Positions 1 through 7,853 of a DNA stretch of 64,000 bases are shown here, in pieces; position 1 is the first letter of the stretch; every line of letters starts with the position of its first letter. The position numbers and the translations under genes were made by a program. Source of the stretch: Hahella sp. HN01 (GTDB lineage Bacteria > Pseudomonadota > Gammaproteobacteria > Pseudomonadales > Oleiphilaceae); contig NZ_JAHMIN010000008.1 in assembly GCF_018986435.1 (NCBI RefSeq), forward strand, positions 124,261-188,260, read 5' to 3'. The notes below the pieces were generated by a model that saw nothing but the letters and a program-made list of their open reading frames with translations, ran no database searches and was not told the DNA's origin.

Positions 1-492
1 GCGCTGGCTTACAGGCTGGCCCTGACCGAGCTGGATTTGCAGCGCTATCTCACCGCGCACTTCCCTATTGAAACCAGAAAATACCTGTTGGGAGTCAGGC
101 TGCATGATCCCTGGGTGCGCCTGGACGACGCCCGCAATCGCATCGCCGTGGGAGCGAAGGTGGAACTGCAACTTCCCGGCGGCTTTATCTCCACTGGCGT
201 CGTGGAGATGGAGGGCGTTCTCTCCTACTCGCCGCAGGAAGGCGCGTTTTATCTCTTCGACCCGCAAATCACCGACCTACAGCTACATCCCATCCCCGGC
301 CGCTACCTCAAGCCAGCCCGCGCCGCCGTGCGTATTGCGCTATCCCGTTATGTCGCCGGCGCTCCGGTTTTCCAATTCCGCGTGGACAGCCTTCGCCACC
401 GACTGGCGCGCGCTCTGGTGAAGAACGTCGAGGTGCGTCGCGGCAAGCTGCGCGTGCGCTTTCGGGCCTCACGACAAAACTACGAGACCTGA
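1..492 (+). CDS. DUF1439 (YceB-like) lipoprotein, 5' end outside window
   Basis: The reading frame is open from base 1, so the true start and any lipoprotein signal lie upstream of the window. The visible part resembles the DUF1439 family of periplasmic lipoproteins, whose E. coli member is YceB. It shows an alternating hydrophobic beta pattern, a conserved segment reading LDLQRYLTAHFP near the start, and a C-terminal R/K-rich strand around VKNVEVRRGKLRVRF. The family has no established biochemical function. No operon partner is visible downstream; about 290 bp separate it from the protease gene. Confidence 0.6.
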   Translation, partial: ALAYRLALTELDLQRYLTAHFPIETRKYLLGVRLHDPWVRLDDARNRIAVGAKVELQLPGGFISTGVVEMEGVLSYSPQEGAFYLFDPQITDLQLHPIPGRYLKPARAAVRIALSRYVAGAPVFQFRVDSLRHRLARALVKNVEVRRGKLRVRFRASRQNYET

Positions 493-783
493 GTCAGCGG
501 CGCCTAGGCTATACAGGTGATACATAGTCTCAAATTCACCGCTATATTGATTTGCAGGCCAAGCCGATAAGACCCTGACATAGACCCCTGAACCTAAGAC
601 ATTCGACCGAATTGAAGGCATTCAGAGGTGGATGTATGGTTTATTATCTGAACACCAATAAATATAAAGGAGCCGCGGGAGCGCAGTCCCCTCTCGCCTT
701 GGTGCACAGCCGACGGGGAGCAATCAGTACAACTAAGAAAAAGCTCTCTTTAATTAAAACAATCTCATGCAATGGAATCGACA

Positions 784-2283
784 ATGAAACTGTGCAAAAA
801 ACCCCTGCTTGTAGGGATGATGACCGGACTGACGTTCGCCGCCAATGTCTACGCCAGCGGTCCCGACAATATTGAATCCTACCGTAGCATTACCGCGAAA
901 ATCGTGGGCGGAGAAGAAGCGTCTGAAGGCGAATTCCCGTTCATGGTGTATCTGCAATACAACGGCGGACAATGGTGCGGCGCATCCGTAGTCAGCGACT
1001 ACTATGTCCTCACCGCCGCCCACTGTACATCCGGACGCTCCGCCAGCAGCTTCAAGGCGGTTGTTGGTCTGCATCGTCAGAACGACATGAGCGACGCCCA
1101 GGTCATTCAGGTGACGGAAGTCATCAATCACCCGGGCTATAACTCCAACACCATGCAAAACGATATTGCGTTGTTGAAAGTCGCGCAAAAAATCGACGAG
1201 AAATACACCCGCATCACATTGGGCGCGCCCAACGATATCTATGACGGCCTCATGACCACAGTCATCGGCTGGGGAGATACGTCCGAAGGCGGCAATTCTC
1301 CCAACGCTCTGCAGAAAGTAGATGTGCCGGTCGTGTCTCTGGATGAGTGTCGCAGCGCCTACGGCAGCAGCAATATCCATGACCATAACGTCTGCGCAGG
1401 CCTCAAACAGGGCGGCAAAGATTCCTGTCAGGGCGACTCCGGCGGTCCATTGTTCATCAACCAGGCGGGCGAATTCCGGCAATTGGGCGTCGTCAGCTGG
1501 GGCGATGGCTGTGCGCGGCCGAACAAGTATGGCGTCTATACGGCGGTGCCCAGCTTCGCCAGCTGGATCAACACTCATACCGGCGGGGATGACGGTGGAG
1601 ACGACGGCGGCGATGATGGCGGAGATAACGGCGACGCCACCAGCCTGAGCAACGGCAAAGCCCTGACGGATCTGAGCGGTTCCGCCGGCAGCTCGAAATA
1701 CTATGTGCTGGATGTGCCTGCTGGCGCCAGCGACATTTCCTTCAAGATTGCAGGCGGCTCAGGCGACGCCGACCTCTACGTGAAGGCGGGCGAGAAGCCG
1801 ACTTCCTCCAGCTATGACTGCCGTCCCTACAAAAACGGCAATGATGAAACCTGCTCCGATCTGCCTGTTAAGCCCGGCAAATACTACGTCATGCTGCAGG
1901 GCTACAGCGCCTACAGCGGACTGAGCCTGACCGGTTCATACAGCGGCGGCGGTGATGACGGCGGAGACAACGGAGACGGCAGCGAAGGCAATGGCGTTGA
2001 AAGTGGTCTGAGCGGCGGTTCTGGCGAATGGCTGCATTTCAGCGACGTCATTCCAGAAGGCGTATCCACACTGACCGTTAAGATTTCCGGCGGCAGTGGC
2101 GATGCAGACTTGTACGTGCGCAAGGGCAGACAGCCCAGCGGCAGTCGTTTCCAGTGTCGTCCCTATAAAGACGGCAACAACGAGTCCTGCGACATTCCTA
2201 ACCCTTCAGCCGGCGAATGGTTCATGAGCCTGCGCGGTTACACCGATTTCAGCGGCGTCACCCTGGAGTGGACCTCTCAATAA
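784..2283 (+). CDS. Secreted trypsin-like serine protease with two C-terminal PPC domains
   Basis: An S1-family (chymotrypsin clan) secreted endopeptidase. An in-frame ATG lies at 772, but the ATG at 784 gives a cleaner signal peptide (MKLCKKPLLVG... ending near VYA-SG). Numbered from 772, the activation site IVGG is at 44-47, catalytic His in TAAHC at 84, Asp in NDIALL at 131 and Ser in GDSGG at 223. Asp217, six residues before the Ser, is the S1-pocket residue that gives Arg/Lys specificity in trypsins. A Gly/Asp-repeat linker follows at about 271-288. Two pre-peptidase C-terminal (PPC) beta domains come next, each containing SGDADLYV and a C-R-P-Y-K motif, separated by a second Gly/Asp linker. 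PPC domains are usual on secreted marine proteases and are often trimmed after export. The gene stands alone with its own terminator. Confidence 0.9.
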   Translation: MKLCKKPLLVGMMTGLTFAANVYASGPDNIESYRSITAKIVGGEEASEGEFPFMVYLQYNGGQWCGASVVSDYYVLTAAHCTSGRSASSFKAVVGLHRQNDMSDAQVIQVTEVINHPGYNSNTMQNDIALLKVAQKIDEKYTRITLGAPNDIYDGLMTTVIGWGDTSEGGNSPNALQKVDVPVVSLDECRSAYGSSNIHDHNVCAGLKQGGKDSCQGDSGGPLFINQAGEFRQLGVVSWGDGCARPNKYGVYTAVPSFASWINTHTGGDDGGDDGGDDGGDNGDATSLSNGKALTDLSGSAGSSKYYVLDVPAGASDISFKIAGGSGDADLYVKAGEKPTSSSYDCRPYKNGNDETCSDLPVKPGKYYVMLQGYSAYSGLSLTGSYSGGGDDGGDNGDGSEGNGVESGLSGGSGEWLHFSDVIPEGVSTLTVKISGGSGDADLYVRKGRQPSGSRFQCRPYKDGNNESCDIPNPSAGEWFMSLRGYTDFSGVTLEWTSQ

Positions 2284-2290
2284 TCTCTCT

Positions 2291-2316
2291 AAGGCGGCGC
2301 CCAAGCGCCGCCTTTT
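2291..2316 (+). terminator. Rho-independent terminator of the protease gene
   Basis: A perfect 10-bp stem, AAGGCGGCGC (2291-2300) with GCGCCGCCTT (2305-2314), has a CCAA loop and runs into a short T tract. It starts 7 bases after the protease stop codon. Confidence 0.85.
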
Positions 2317-2633
2317 CTCCTCCATCTCTCATGTTAGCGCCCTGTTCCGATACGCAAGTTTGCGGGAAGAGTGCAGCCGTTCGCCCCTGCATCGCCACGT
2401 TTTAGGTAGTTCAAAAGGCGTAGTTAATAAAAATTAACAAAATTAATGTTTTAGCAAAACCCAGCAACCACGCGCCCTCTCGGGCAGCACGCCTAAAAAA
2501 CAAACAGCCACGGTAATTTACGCCAATTGGCGGAAGCGGGCCTCACGCCTACCCTGTATCCTCTCTTTTCAAGAGACGGGTAAATCGCCCGTTACACGAC
2601 ATCGTAAAAAATCTAAAAAAAGCGTGGAAATTG
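2317..2633. other. AT-rich intergenic region before the fadL-type gene
   Basis: About 317 bp without a convincing ORF. It contains an AT-rich tract near 2418-2453 that could serve as an UP element or promoter region, and a small hairpin TCTCTT-TTC-AAGAGA near 2563-2577. I could not fix a -35/-10 pair with confidence. Confidence 0.4.
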
Positions 2634-3887
2634 ATGAAGCACTTTCAAGATAAAGTAGTTAGATCTCTAGTGACTGGCGCAGCGCTGGCGCTGAGTAATT
2701 CCGCCCTGGCGGCAGGTTTCCAACTTGTGGAGCACAGCGCGTCAGGTATGGGCCGGGCATACGCCGGCGAAGCAGCAATCGCCGATGACGCCAGTGTACT
2801 GGCGGCCAACCCGGCGGCAATGTCGCTGATTGAAAAAACCACATTCAGCGGCGCATTGAGTTATATCGATCCTAACGTTGAGGTTGATGGTGAAAGAAGT
2901 TTCACAGGACTCCCTCTACCCTCTCGCGATGCAGGCAAAGACAGTGCGGCGCCTAGCGCTTTAGTCCCAGCAGTTTATTTCGTTCACCCGCTGAATGATC
3001 AAGTAACTGTTGGTATCGGCGCATTCTCAAACTTCGGATTGGAGACTGATTACGGCGACGGTTTTGGCGCTAGCGATATCGCCAACAAAACCAGCATCAC
3101 TACCGTCAATATCAATCCCAGCATCGCTTACAAGCTGAGCGACCAATTCAGCCTGGGCTTTGGTATTAACTACGTAAAAGCCGAGGCGGAGCTTTTATCT
3201 ACTGTTCCTGATGGGGTTCCTGGATTGGCTCGAGCCAAAAACGTAGACCTTTCCGGCGACGGCGATGCTTGGGGCTGGAATGCAGGCGTACTTTGGAACC
3301 TCAGCCAGAATACCCGCTTGGGCCTGGCGTATCGCTCCAAGTTGTCCATCAAACTGGAAGGTGACATTAAGTCCGACACAATCCTCGCATTTAACGACAG
3401 CGGTTCGTTAACTGTAGATTTGCCCGACATTACTGAGCTGTCTCTGTTCCAACGTATAAACGACCAGTTCGCCGTTCACGCCAGCGTCACTTACATGGGC
3501 TGGGAGAACTTCGATAACCTGGAAGTTAAACTGAACAGCGGTGTTGACAAGGTACTGAAAGAAGAAAACTGGGACGATTCCATCCGCTATGCCCTCGGCG
3601 CAACTTATGATGTCGATAGCAACCTGACTTTGAGAGCAGGTCTGGCCCTCGACGAAACGCCTGTGGCGGAAGAGAATCGCAGCCTGAGCATCCCTGATGC
3701 AGACCGTATGTGGTACAGCATCGGAGCGACCTACAGAGTTAATGCTAATCTTAGCGTAGACGCAGGTTATACCCATCTGAACGGCGACAAGGTTTACCTG
3801 TCTGAAGAGTCCACTTTAGGTGAGTTCAACGGCTCCTCCGAAGGTGACGCCAACCTGTACTCCGTACAGTTGAACTGGGTATTGTAA
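2634..3887 (+). CDS. FadL/OmpP1-type outer-membrane hydrophobic-compound channel
   Basis: A FadL-family beta-barrel that carries long-chain fatty acids or other hydrophobic compounds across the outer membrane. The in-frame TTG at 2631 directly precedes the ATG at 2634, which I take as the start. A signal peptide (VTGAALALSNSALA) ends just before AGFQLVEHSASGMGRAYAG. That sequence is the family's N-terminal hatch motif, and it is followed by the typical DDASVLAANPAAMS. Alternating amphipathic strands continue to a C-terminal aromatic strand (SVQLNWVL). Length is about 417 residues, normal for the family. It is a single gene with its own terminator. The substrate cannot be read from the sequence. 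Confidence 0.9.
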   Translation: MKHFQDKVVRSLVTGAALALSNSALAAGFQLVEHSASGMGRAYAGEAAIADDASVLAANPAAMSLIEKTTFSGALSYIDPNVEVDGERSFTGLPLPSRDAGKDSAAPSALVPAVYFVHPLNDQVTVGIGAFSNFGLETDYGDGFGASDIANKTSITTVNINPSIAYKLSDQFSLGFGINYVKAEAELLSTVPDGVPGLARAKNVDLSGDGDAWGWNAGVLWNLSQNTRLGLAYRSKLSIKLEGDIKSDTILAFNDSGSLTVDLPDITELSLFQRINDQFAVHASVTYMGWENFDNLEVKLNSGVDKVLKEENWDDSIRYALGATYDVDSNLTLRAGLALDETPVAEENRSLSIPDADRMWYSIGATYRVNANLSVDAGYTHLNGDKVYLSEESTLGEFNGSSEGDANLYSVQLNWVL

Positions 3888-3898
3888 TCCCTTCCTTC

Positions 3899-3923
3899 AA
3901 AGCGCCTGTCTCACAGGCGCTTT
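3899..3923 (+). terminator. Terminator after the fadL-type gene
   Basis: Perfect 10-bp stem AAAGCGCCTG (3899-3908) with CAGGCGCTTT (3914-3923) and a 5-nt loop, 12 bases after the stop codon. The convergent peptidase gene ends at 3961, so the hairpin may serve both strands. Confidence 0.75.
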
Positions 3924-3960
3924 ACCTCTTTCTCTCTTTTCGCTCTCTTGGACTGCAGCC

Positions 3961-4473
3961 TTACTTCACGTCCAATACTTCATTGGGATCAAGGAAGAAC
4001 ATTTTCTTCCAGCCCTGCATGGCGTCGTCCGCTCGCCATGGGTAAGGAAGCAATGTCACAGCCGAGTAGTGCAAATGCGGCGGCTTGCCTTTTGCGTTGC
4101 CGGTATCTCCCACAGATCCTACCTTCGTTCCCGTGCGCACCAGATAACCGGGATAAACTGACTGATCTTTAAGGTGAGCGAAGTAGTGTATTCGCCATTT
4201 TGGCCCCAACACCGCCACGACTTTCCCGCCCAAACCGAGTTCGCCGCGGAACACCACCACACCATAGGTGGGCGACACTACCGGCGTTCCCGCGTCAGCA
4301 AAAATATCAATCCCCTTATGCACGCCTGATTTACCCCAGGGCTCGTACCAGAAGGCATTGGGATGCCAGTCTTTACTGGTCGCTCCCTGCACCGGTATGG
4401 TCGGAGACTCCGGCGCCGCCATCCAGACAATGAATATTCCCAACAGAATTAACAGCGCGCGTTTCTTTTTCAC
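3961..4473 (-). CDS. M23 (LytM-type) peptidase, membrane-anchored
   Basis: A predicted zinc endopeptidase of the M23 family, which cleaves peptidoglycan cross-links. I chose the GTG at 4473, which begins VKKKRALLILLGIFIVWM, a good N-terminal anchor or signal segment. The open frame runs on upstream to 4635, but that part is encoded by the MITE-like repeat at 4518-4663 and does not look like protein. The M23 core shows HKGIDIFAD (first zinc-ligand region, the H-x(3)-D type), then HYFAHLKD and the PPHLHYS (HxH) motif. The product is 170 residues, a compact single-domain form. It converges with the fadL-type gene and is apparently monocistronic. Confidence 0.8.
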   Translation of the reverse strand: MKKKRALLILLGIFIVWMAAPESPTIPVQGATSKDWHPNAFWYEPWGKSGVHKGIDIFADAGTPVVSPTYGVVVFRGELGLGGKVVAVLGPKWRIHYFAHLKDQSVYPGYLVRTGTKVGSVGDTGNAKGKPPHLHYSAVTLLPYPWRADDAMQGWKKMFFLDPNEVLDVK

Positions 4474-4517
4474 AAGTCGTTCCCGGTTACATTTAGGCGG
4501 CTTCACTGGCGATAGCC

Positions 4518-4663
4518 AGGGAACCTCTGAAAAACGTTGGCGAGGCCGCCAGTGCAAGGAAAAAGTCGGCGAAAAAGCGCTGTTTATCGTAAATAAATGA
4601 GCATCTTGAGCCGACTTTTGACGCAGCAATGGCAACGCAGGTAGTTTTTCAGAGATTCCCTAG
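4518..4663. mobile_element. MITE-like element with terminal inverted repeats
   Basis: Near-perfect terminal inverted repeats enclose about 146 bp with no transposase. The left end, from 4518, reads AGGGAACCTCTGAAAAAC; the right end, 4644-4663, is its reverse complement with one mismatch. A second, internal inverted repeat pairs AAAAGTCGGC (4561-4570) with GCCGACTTTT (4610-4619). The ends resemble IS termini carrying a CTCTGAAAA core, so it is probably mobilised in trans by a full-length IS elsewhere. I could not define a target duplication. It sits directly upstream of the M23 peptidase start. Confidence 0.6.
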
Positions 4664-4785
4664 GTCGCGAAGCAGGATAGTAGCGCAGACCTTACAAAGT
4701 CCCTAGACCAGGCGCAACTGAAAGTAGAGAGCGTCAGAGTTAACGCCGCCGCAATACGGCGACGTTAAAGAGAGGAAGTTAAGAT

Positions 4786-6768
4786 CTAAGGCCGTGAGCC
4801 AGAATCTTCGGCCTTGCCAAGAAACAAGGTGACGCCGGCGTCGCGGATCTGCAGCCCTTCAATGGTGATCAAACCATTTGGATCCGCTTTGGCCAACCCG
4901 CTCTGATAGATTTCAGAGGGGTTGTCCGGATTGGTCGCTTTATACAGATAAACGCCTTTCGGTTCCGCCTCGAAACTCTGCAGACCACGTAAGCTGACAT
5001 CCGCCGTCACAATGCTGGAAGGGGCGTTCGCCCTGCCCATCTGCAGGCACTCCCGCTCCGGGTTAAAGCGAACGCACTTACGCAGGCTGCGCAGCTTCAG
5101 CGTCATGCGAAAACGCACAGGCGTATCGACAATCGTATGCGTCTCCCACGTCAAATACCCATTGAGCACGCCCACTGCGTCACCGTCCATCGGCGAACCG
5201 GAGCCAGGATTATCCGCGCCCTGTACATGGGTGAACACCGGGTAACTCTGGTTCTTGCGATAGGCGTAAATTGTGGAGAAGTCGATCATGGGGTCCCACT
5301 CGCCGCCCACGGGTGTATGGGTCTTACCGTTTTTGACGCGCTGGTCCCAAAAGAAATAGCCCAACTGCTTATTGGCTTCCATCGTCTGGTAGAACTCCGG
5401 TTTTTCATCCCAACTGACGACGTTGTCGTTCTTACCATTGATGACATACATAATCGGTAAGTCTACGCGGGCATGATCCACCAGATAATTCAGGTTCAGA
5501 CGGTCGTAAATCCATAATCCATCCGGGTCGACAAATACCGTACTGGAAGGCATATCCCCCCATAAATGATCGCCGTAGCAGCGCTCGGTTTCTCCAATAT
5601 CCCATTGGTCGGACTGCTCGCTGTAGGAAGCGGAGAAATTGAATTTGGGCGCACTGGCCATGACCGCCGCAAAGACGTCCGGCGACGCCACCGCCGTGAA
5701 CAGAGCGCCGATACCGCCCATGGAATAGCCGCCGGCGTACACTCTGTCAGGATCAATGACTGACTTCAGTTCGCCGTCGTTCTTGACCAATAACCCCTTC
5801 AGCCAGCCAATAATATGCAGCACCCGCTGGCGACTGTAATCGCGGATAATCACTTGTCCGTTGCTATTACGAGGCAGTTCCTGCGCGCTGCAATTACGGA
5901 TGCCGAGGCGATCAGGATAGCCGTACCAGAAGTCATTCACGAACTCTACCGGTCCTCTTTCACAGGAAGGTTGAGTGTCGTCTCCGCCACAGGCGTCGAG
6001 CAGGTTAGTGTTGAAGTCTTCCGGATAGTAGACAATCTCATCCTCGGCGGGATTATCAAAAGAGCCTGGCTTCACTTCAAATTCAGGGGTCTTGGTCGGG
6101 TCCGCCCGGCGCGGGTGGAAGCCGACAAACAAAGGCTGGCCGGTCTTGCTGAGATCGCCTTCAATGCCAAAGGTGAATGGAGAGCTGGGCGTGTTGGAGA
6201 AGGCTTTCTGCACGGCGGTGTCATAGTGCGCGCCCCAATGAGTAAAGTATCGTACGCCCCCTACGTTTTCCTGCAGAAAAGGCACGGTTTTCGCGACGCT
6301 TTCATTACTGACCGCGCAACCGAAGGAGACGTCCTCTACAGACTCCAGGCGCTGACCGCCGCGATTGGGAAATACGGCGTAATAAGCGGTGGCGGTATCC
6401 TGCCTGATCGTGTGCACATACAGGCCTTCGCCTTTGGTCATCGGAAAGAACGGCGTGAGGAATGGTCGTCCCGACCTTCGCTTATTCAACCCTGAAGCGA
6501 ATGCGGCATCGCCGAGCAGCTCGGCGTCTCCCACTAATACAGTCTGTGAAGCTTGATCCACCTGAAAAGGCTGCGTTCCCCGATATATCTGATAGCGGAC
6601 GCTGGGATCGTTGATTTCATTCCATTTGAGAAAAGTCTGGCCGTCGCCATAAGCGCAGACGAGGTCTGCGGCGAGGGCCGGGGCGGATATCATGGCGGTG
6701 ATAAAAAAAGCGCCGACAACTTTCCTCAAAGCCAGACGTTCGCCTGACTTTTCCTGATCCATGTTCAT
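4786..6768 (-). CDS. Secreted alpha/beta-hydrolase (esterase/depolymerase-like)
   Basis: A 660-residue exported hydrolase. The N-terminus has a positively charged region and a hydrophobic core ending in ISAPALA-AD, a signal peptide. A beta-rich domain of fibronectin-like character (LVCAYGDGQTFLKWNEI) follows. The middle holds an alpha/beta-hydrolase core with nucleophile elbow GGYSMGG, which fits GxSxG, preceded by a YxDRVYAGGY strand as in PHB-depolymerase and feruloyl-esterase-type enzymes. A likely acid residue lies in YVINGKNDNVVSW. The C-terminal 120 residues form another beta domain. The substrate is unknown. Isolated gene; 600 bp of non-coding sequence lies upstream. Confidence 0.65.
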   Translation of the reverse strand: MNMDQEKSGERLALRKVVGAFFITAMISAPALAADLVCAYGDGQTFLKWNEINDPSVRYQIYRGTQPFQVDQASQTVLVGDAELLGDAAFASGLNKRRSGRPFLTPFFPMTKGEGLYVHTIRQDTATAYYAVFPNRGGQRLESVEDVSFGCAVSNESVAKTVPFLQENVGGVRYFTHWGAHYDTAVQKAFSNTPSSPFTFGIEGDLSKTGQPLFVGFHPRRADPTKTPEFEVKPGSFDNPAEDEIVYYPEDFNTNLLDACGGDDTQPSCERGPVEFVNDFWYGYPDRLGIRNCSAQELPRNSNGQVIIRDYSRQRVLHIIGWLKGLLVKNDGELKSVIDPDRVYAGGYSMGGIGALFTAVASPDVFAAVMASAPKFNFSASYSEQSDQWDIGETERCYGDHLWGDMPSSTVFVDPDGLWIYDRLNLNYLVDHARVDLPIMYVINGKNDNVVSWDEKPEFYQTMEANKQLGYFFWDQRVKNGKTHTPVGGEWDPMIDFSTIYAYRKNQSYPVFTHVQGADNPGSGSPMDGDAVGVLNGYLTWETHTIVDTPVRFRMTLKLRSLRKCVRFNPERECLQMGRANAPSSIVTADVSLRGLQSFEAEPKGVYLYKATNPDNPSEIYQSGLAKADPNGLITIEGLQIRDAGVTLFLGKAEDSGSRP

Positions 6769-6949
6769 AAATCATTCCCTTCTTGTTGTGATATGACATC
6801 ATCGGTAAGACGCGTCGGAGATATCCAACCGTCTACAAAGGGAACGTAAACCGCAGACTGCGAACTTCTAACCTGGACCGGGTCGTCGCATCCATTACTA
6901 CGTTAACAACTCATTCGTCACTGCTCAGTGGGCGGTCACAATATTACGT

Positions 6950-7310
6950 ACGCATCCCACAGGGAGAGATTTCCTTCCTCCCCGGTCTCCGGGCCGTCGC
7001 CGTTCGCGTCCCCATCTGACCGACATCATGTTTCATTAACCAGGCAGACAAATAGCCTCCTTCTGTTTGTCTGCAACGACAGGGCCTGCACATGCTGGTC
7101 CTGTCTCCCGCGGCAAAGCGCCGCGCAGGCGCATCCATGCGCCTCACTATTAACAAGAAGCTGACTGCTGGGACTGTTCCTTCGCGCCATCCTCAACGAT
7201 TGGAAGATGTCCCCAGCCTCATCGCAATTGTAACGGGGTAAAATGATAATTCCACTCTTTTCAAAAGCTTAGCAAAGATCAGACCGATATACGGAGACTC
7301 CGTATTTTTT
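6950..7310 (+). ncRNA. Candidate structured non-coding RNA with anti-SD-like loops
   Basis: A 600-bp gap between two minus-strand genes holds a run of hairpins and ends in a plus-strand terminator although no plus-strand gene precedes it. Hairpins are 6981-6993 (CCCGG/CCGGG), 7044-7074 (9-bp stem, 13-nt loop), 7078-7105 (9 bp with one G-T pair), 7109-7125 and 7127-7144. Read on the plus strand, the 7044 hairpin exposes CCTCCTT in its loop. That matches the anti-Shine-Dalgarno core of 16S rRNA, and a second pyrimidine-rich stretch, TTCCTTCCTCCCC, lies at 6971-6983. Such loops occur in sRNAs that block ribosome binding sites. I found no convincing promoter, so the 5' end is only a guess. Confidence 0.35.
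7289..7310 (+). terminator. Plus-strand terminator with no upstream protein gene
   Basis: ATACGGA (7289-7295), loop GAC, TCCGTAT (7299-7305), followed by TTTTT (7306-7310). On the minus strand no U tract follows the stem, so it fits plus-strand transcription. It would end the candidate ncRNA rather than the DUF2269 gene. Confidence 0.6.
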
Positions 7311-7367
7311 ACCCAAGCATTAACCGCAATCCCTCGCCTTTTCACTCGTCAGCGCGCCAACGCCTTG

Positions 7368-7838
7368 TCACCAGCCCTGTTTGGTCACCATCAGATAGAA
7401 AATACCCATAACGGCGATAAAGGCCGGCCAACCCAGCGCATACCAGATACGCATATAAGCGCGGTGGGGATAATTGAATCCTGTCCCCTCCCGCACCGCC
7501 GCTTCCGCTCCGCGGGCGACCTTTATCTGCAGCCAGACCACTGGCAGCCAACACAATCCCACCAGGACAAACAGCGCCAGACTTATCCCTATCCAGGGCG
7601 TGCTATATGGAATATTCAACCAATGCAGCATCAGAAAACCGGTCAACGGCTGGATGATCACCGCCGGAGTGGTGAACAGCCAGTCCGCCAGCACCACGTT
7701 GCGAGCCACTACGGCGATAACCCGCACATCGCCGCTACAGTCCGCCCGCCACATGTAGAACGCCGTCCCCAATCCCGTACCAAACAGCAAGGTGGAGGAA
7801 AGAATATGAATCAGTTTGACCAGGGGATACCACTCCAT
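7368..7838 (-). CDS. DUF2269 integral membrane protein
   Basis: A 156-residue membrane protein of the DUF2269 family, function unknown. It opens MEWYPLVKLIHILSSTLLFGTGLG, with the family's conserved K-x-x-H-I-L-S motif, and has about four hydrophobic segments. It is the last gene of a minus-strand operon, 15 bp after the SDR/DoxX-like gene and probably transcribed with it and the TetR gene. Conserved histidines and this context suggest a redox or quinone-linked role, but that is only inference. Confidence 0.75.
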   Translation of the reverse strand: MEWYPLVKLIHILSSTLLFGTGLGTAFYMWRADCSGDVRVIAVVARNVVLADWLFTTPAVIIQPLTGFLMLHWLNIPYSTPWIGISLALFVLVGLCWLPVVWLQIKVARGAEAAVREGTGFNYPHRAYMRIWYALGWPAFIAVMGIFYLMVTKQGW

Positions 7839-7853
7839 ACGACAACGCCTCTT

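Noticed and set aside
612-875. Plus-strand ORF overlapping the trypsin gene start
   Set aside because: Out of frame with the protease, without conserved content or a fitting ribosome site.
4474-4635. N-terminal extension of the M23 peptidase
   Set aside because: It is encoded mainly by the MITE-like element and precedes a good signal segment, so it is not real protein.
5815-6495. 226-codon ORF antisense to the esterase
   Set aside because: A shadow of the esterase's codon bias; no recognisable protein pattern.
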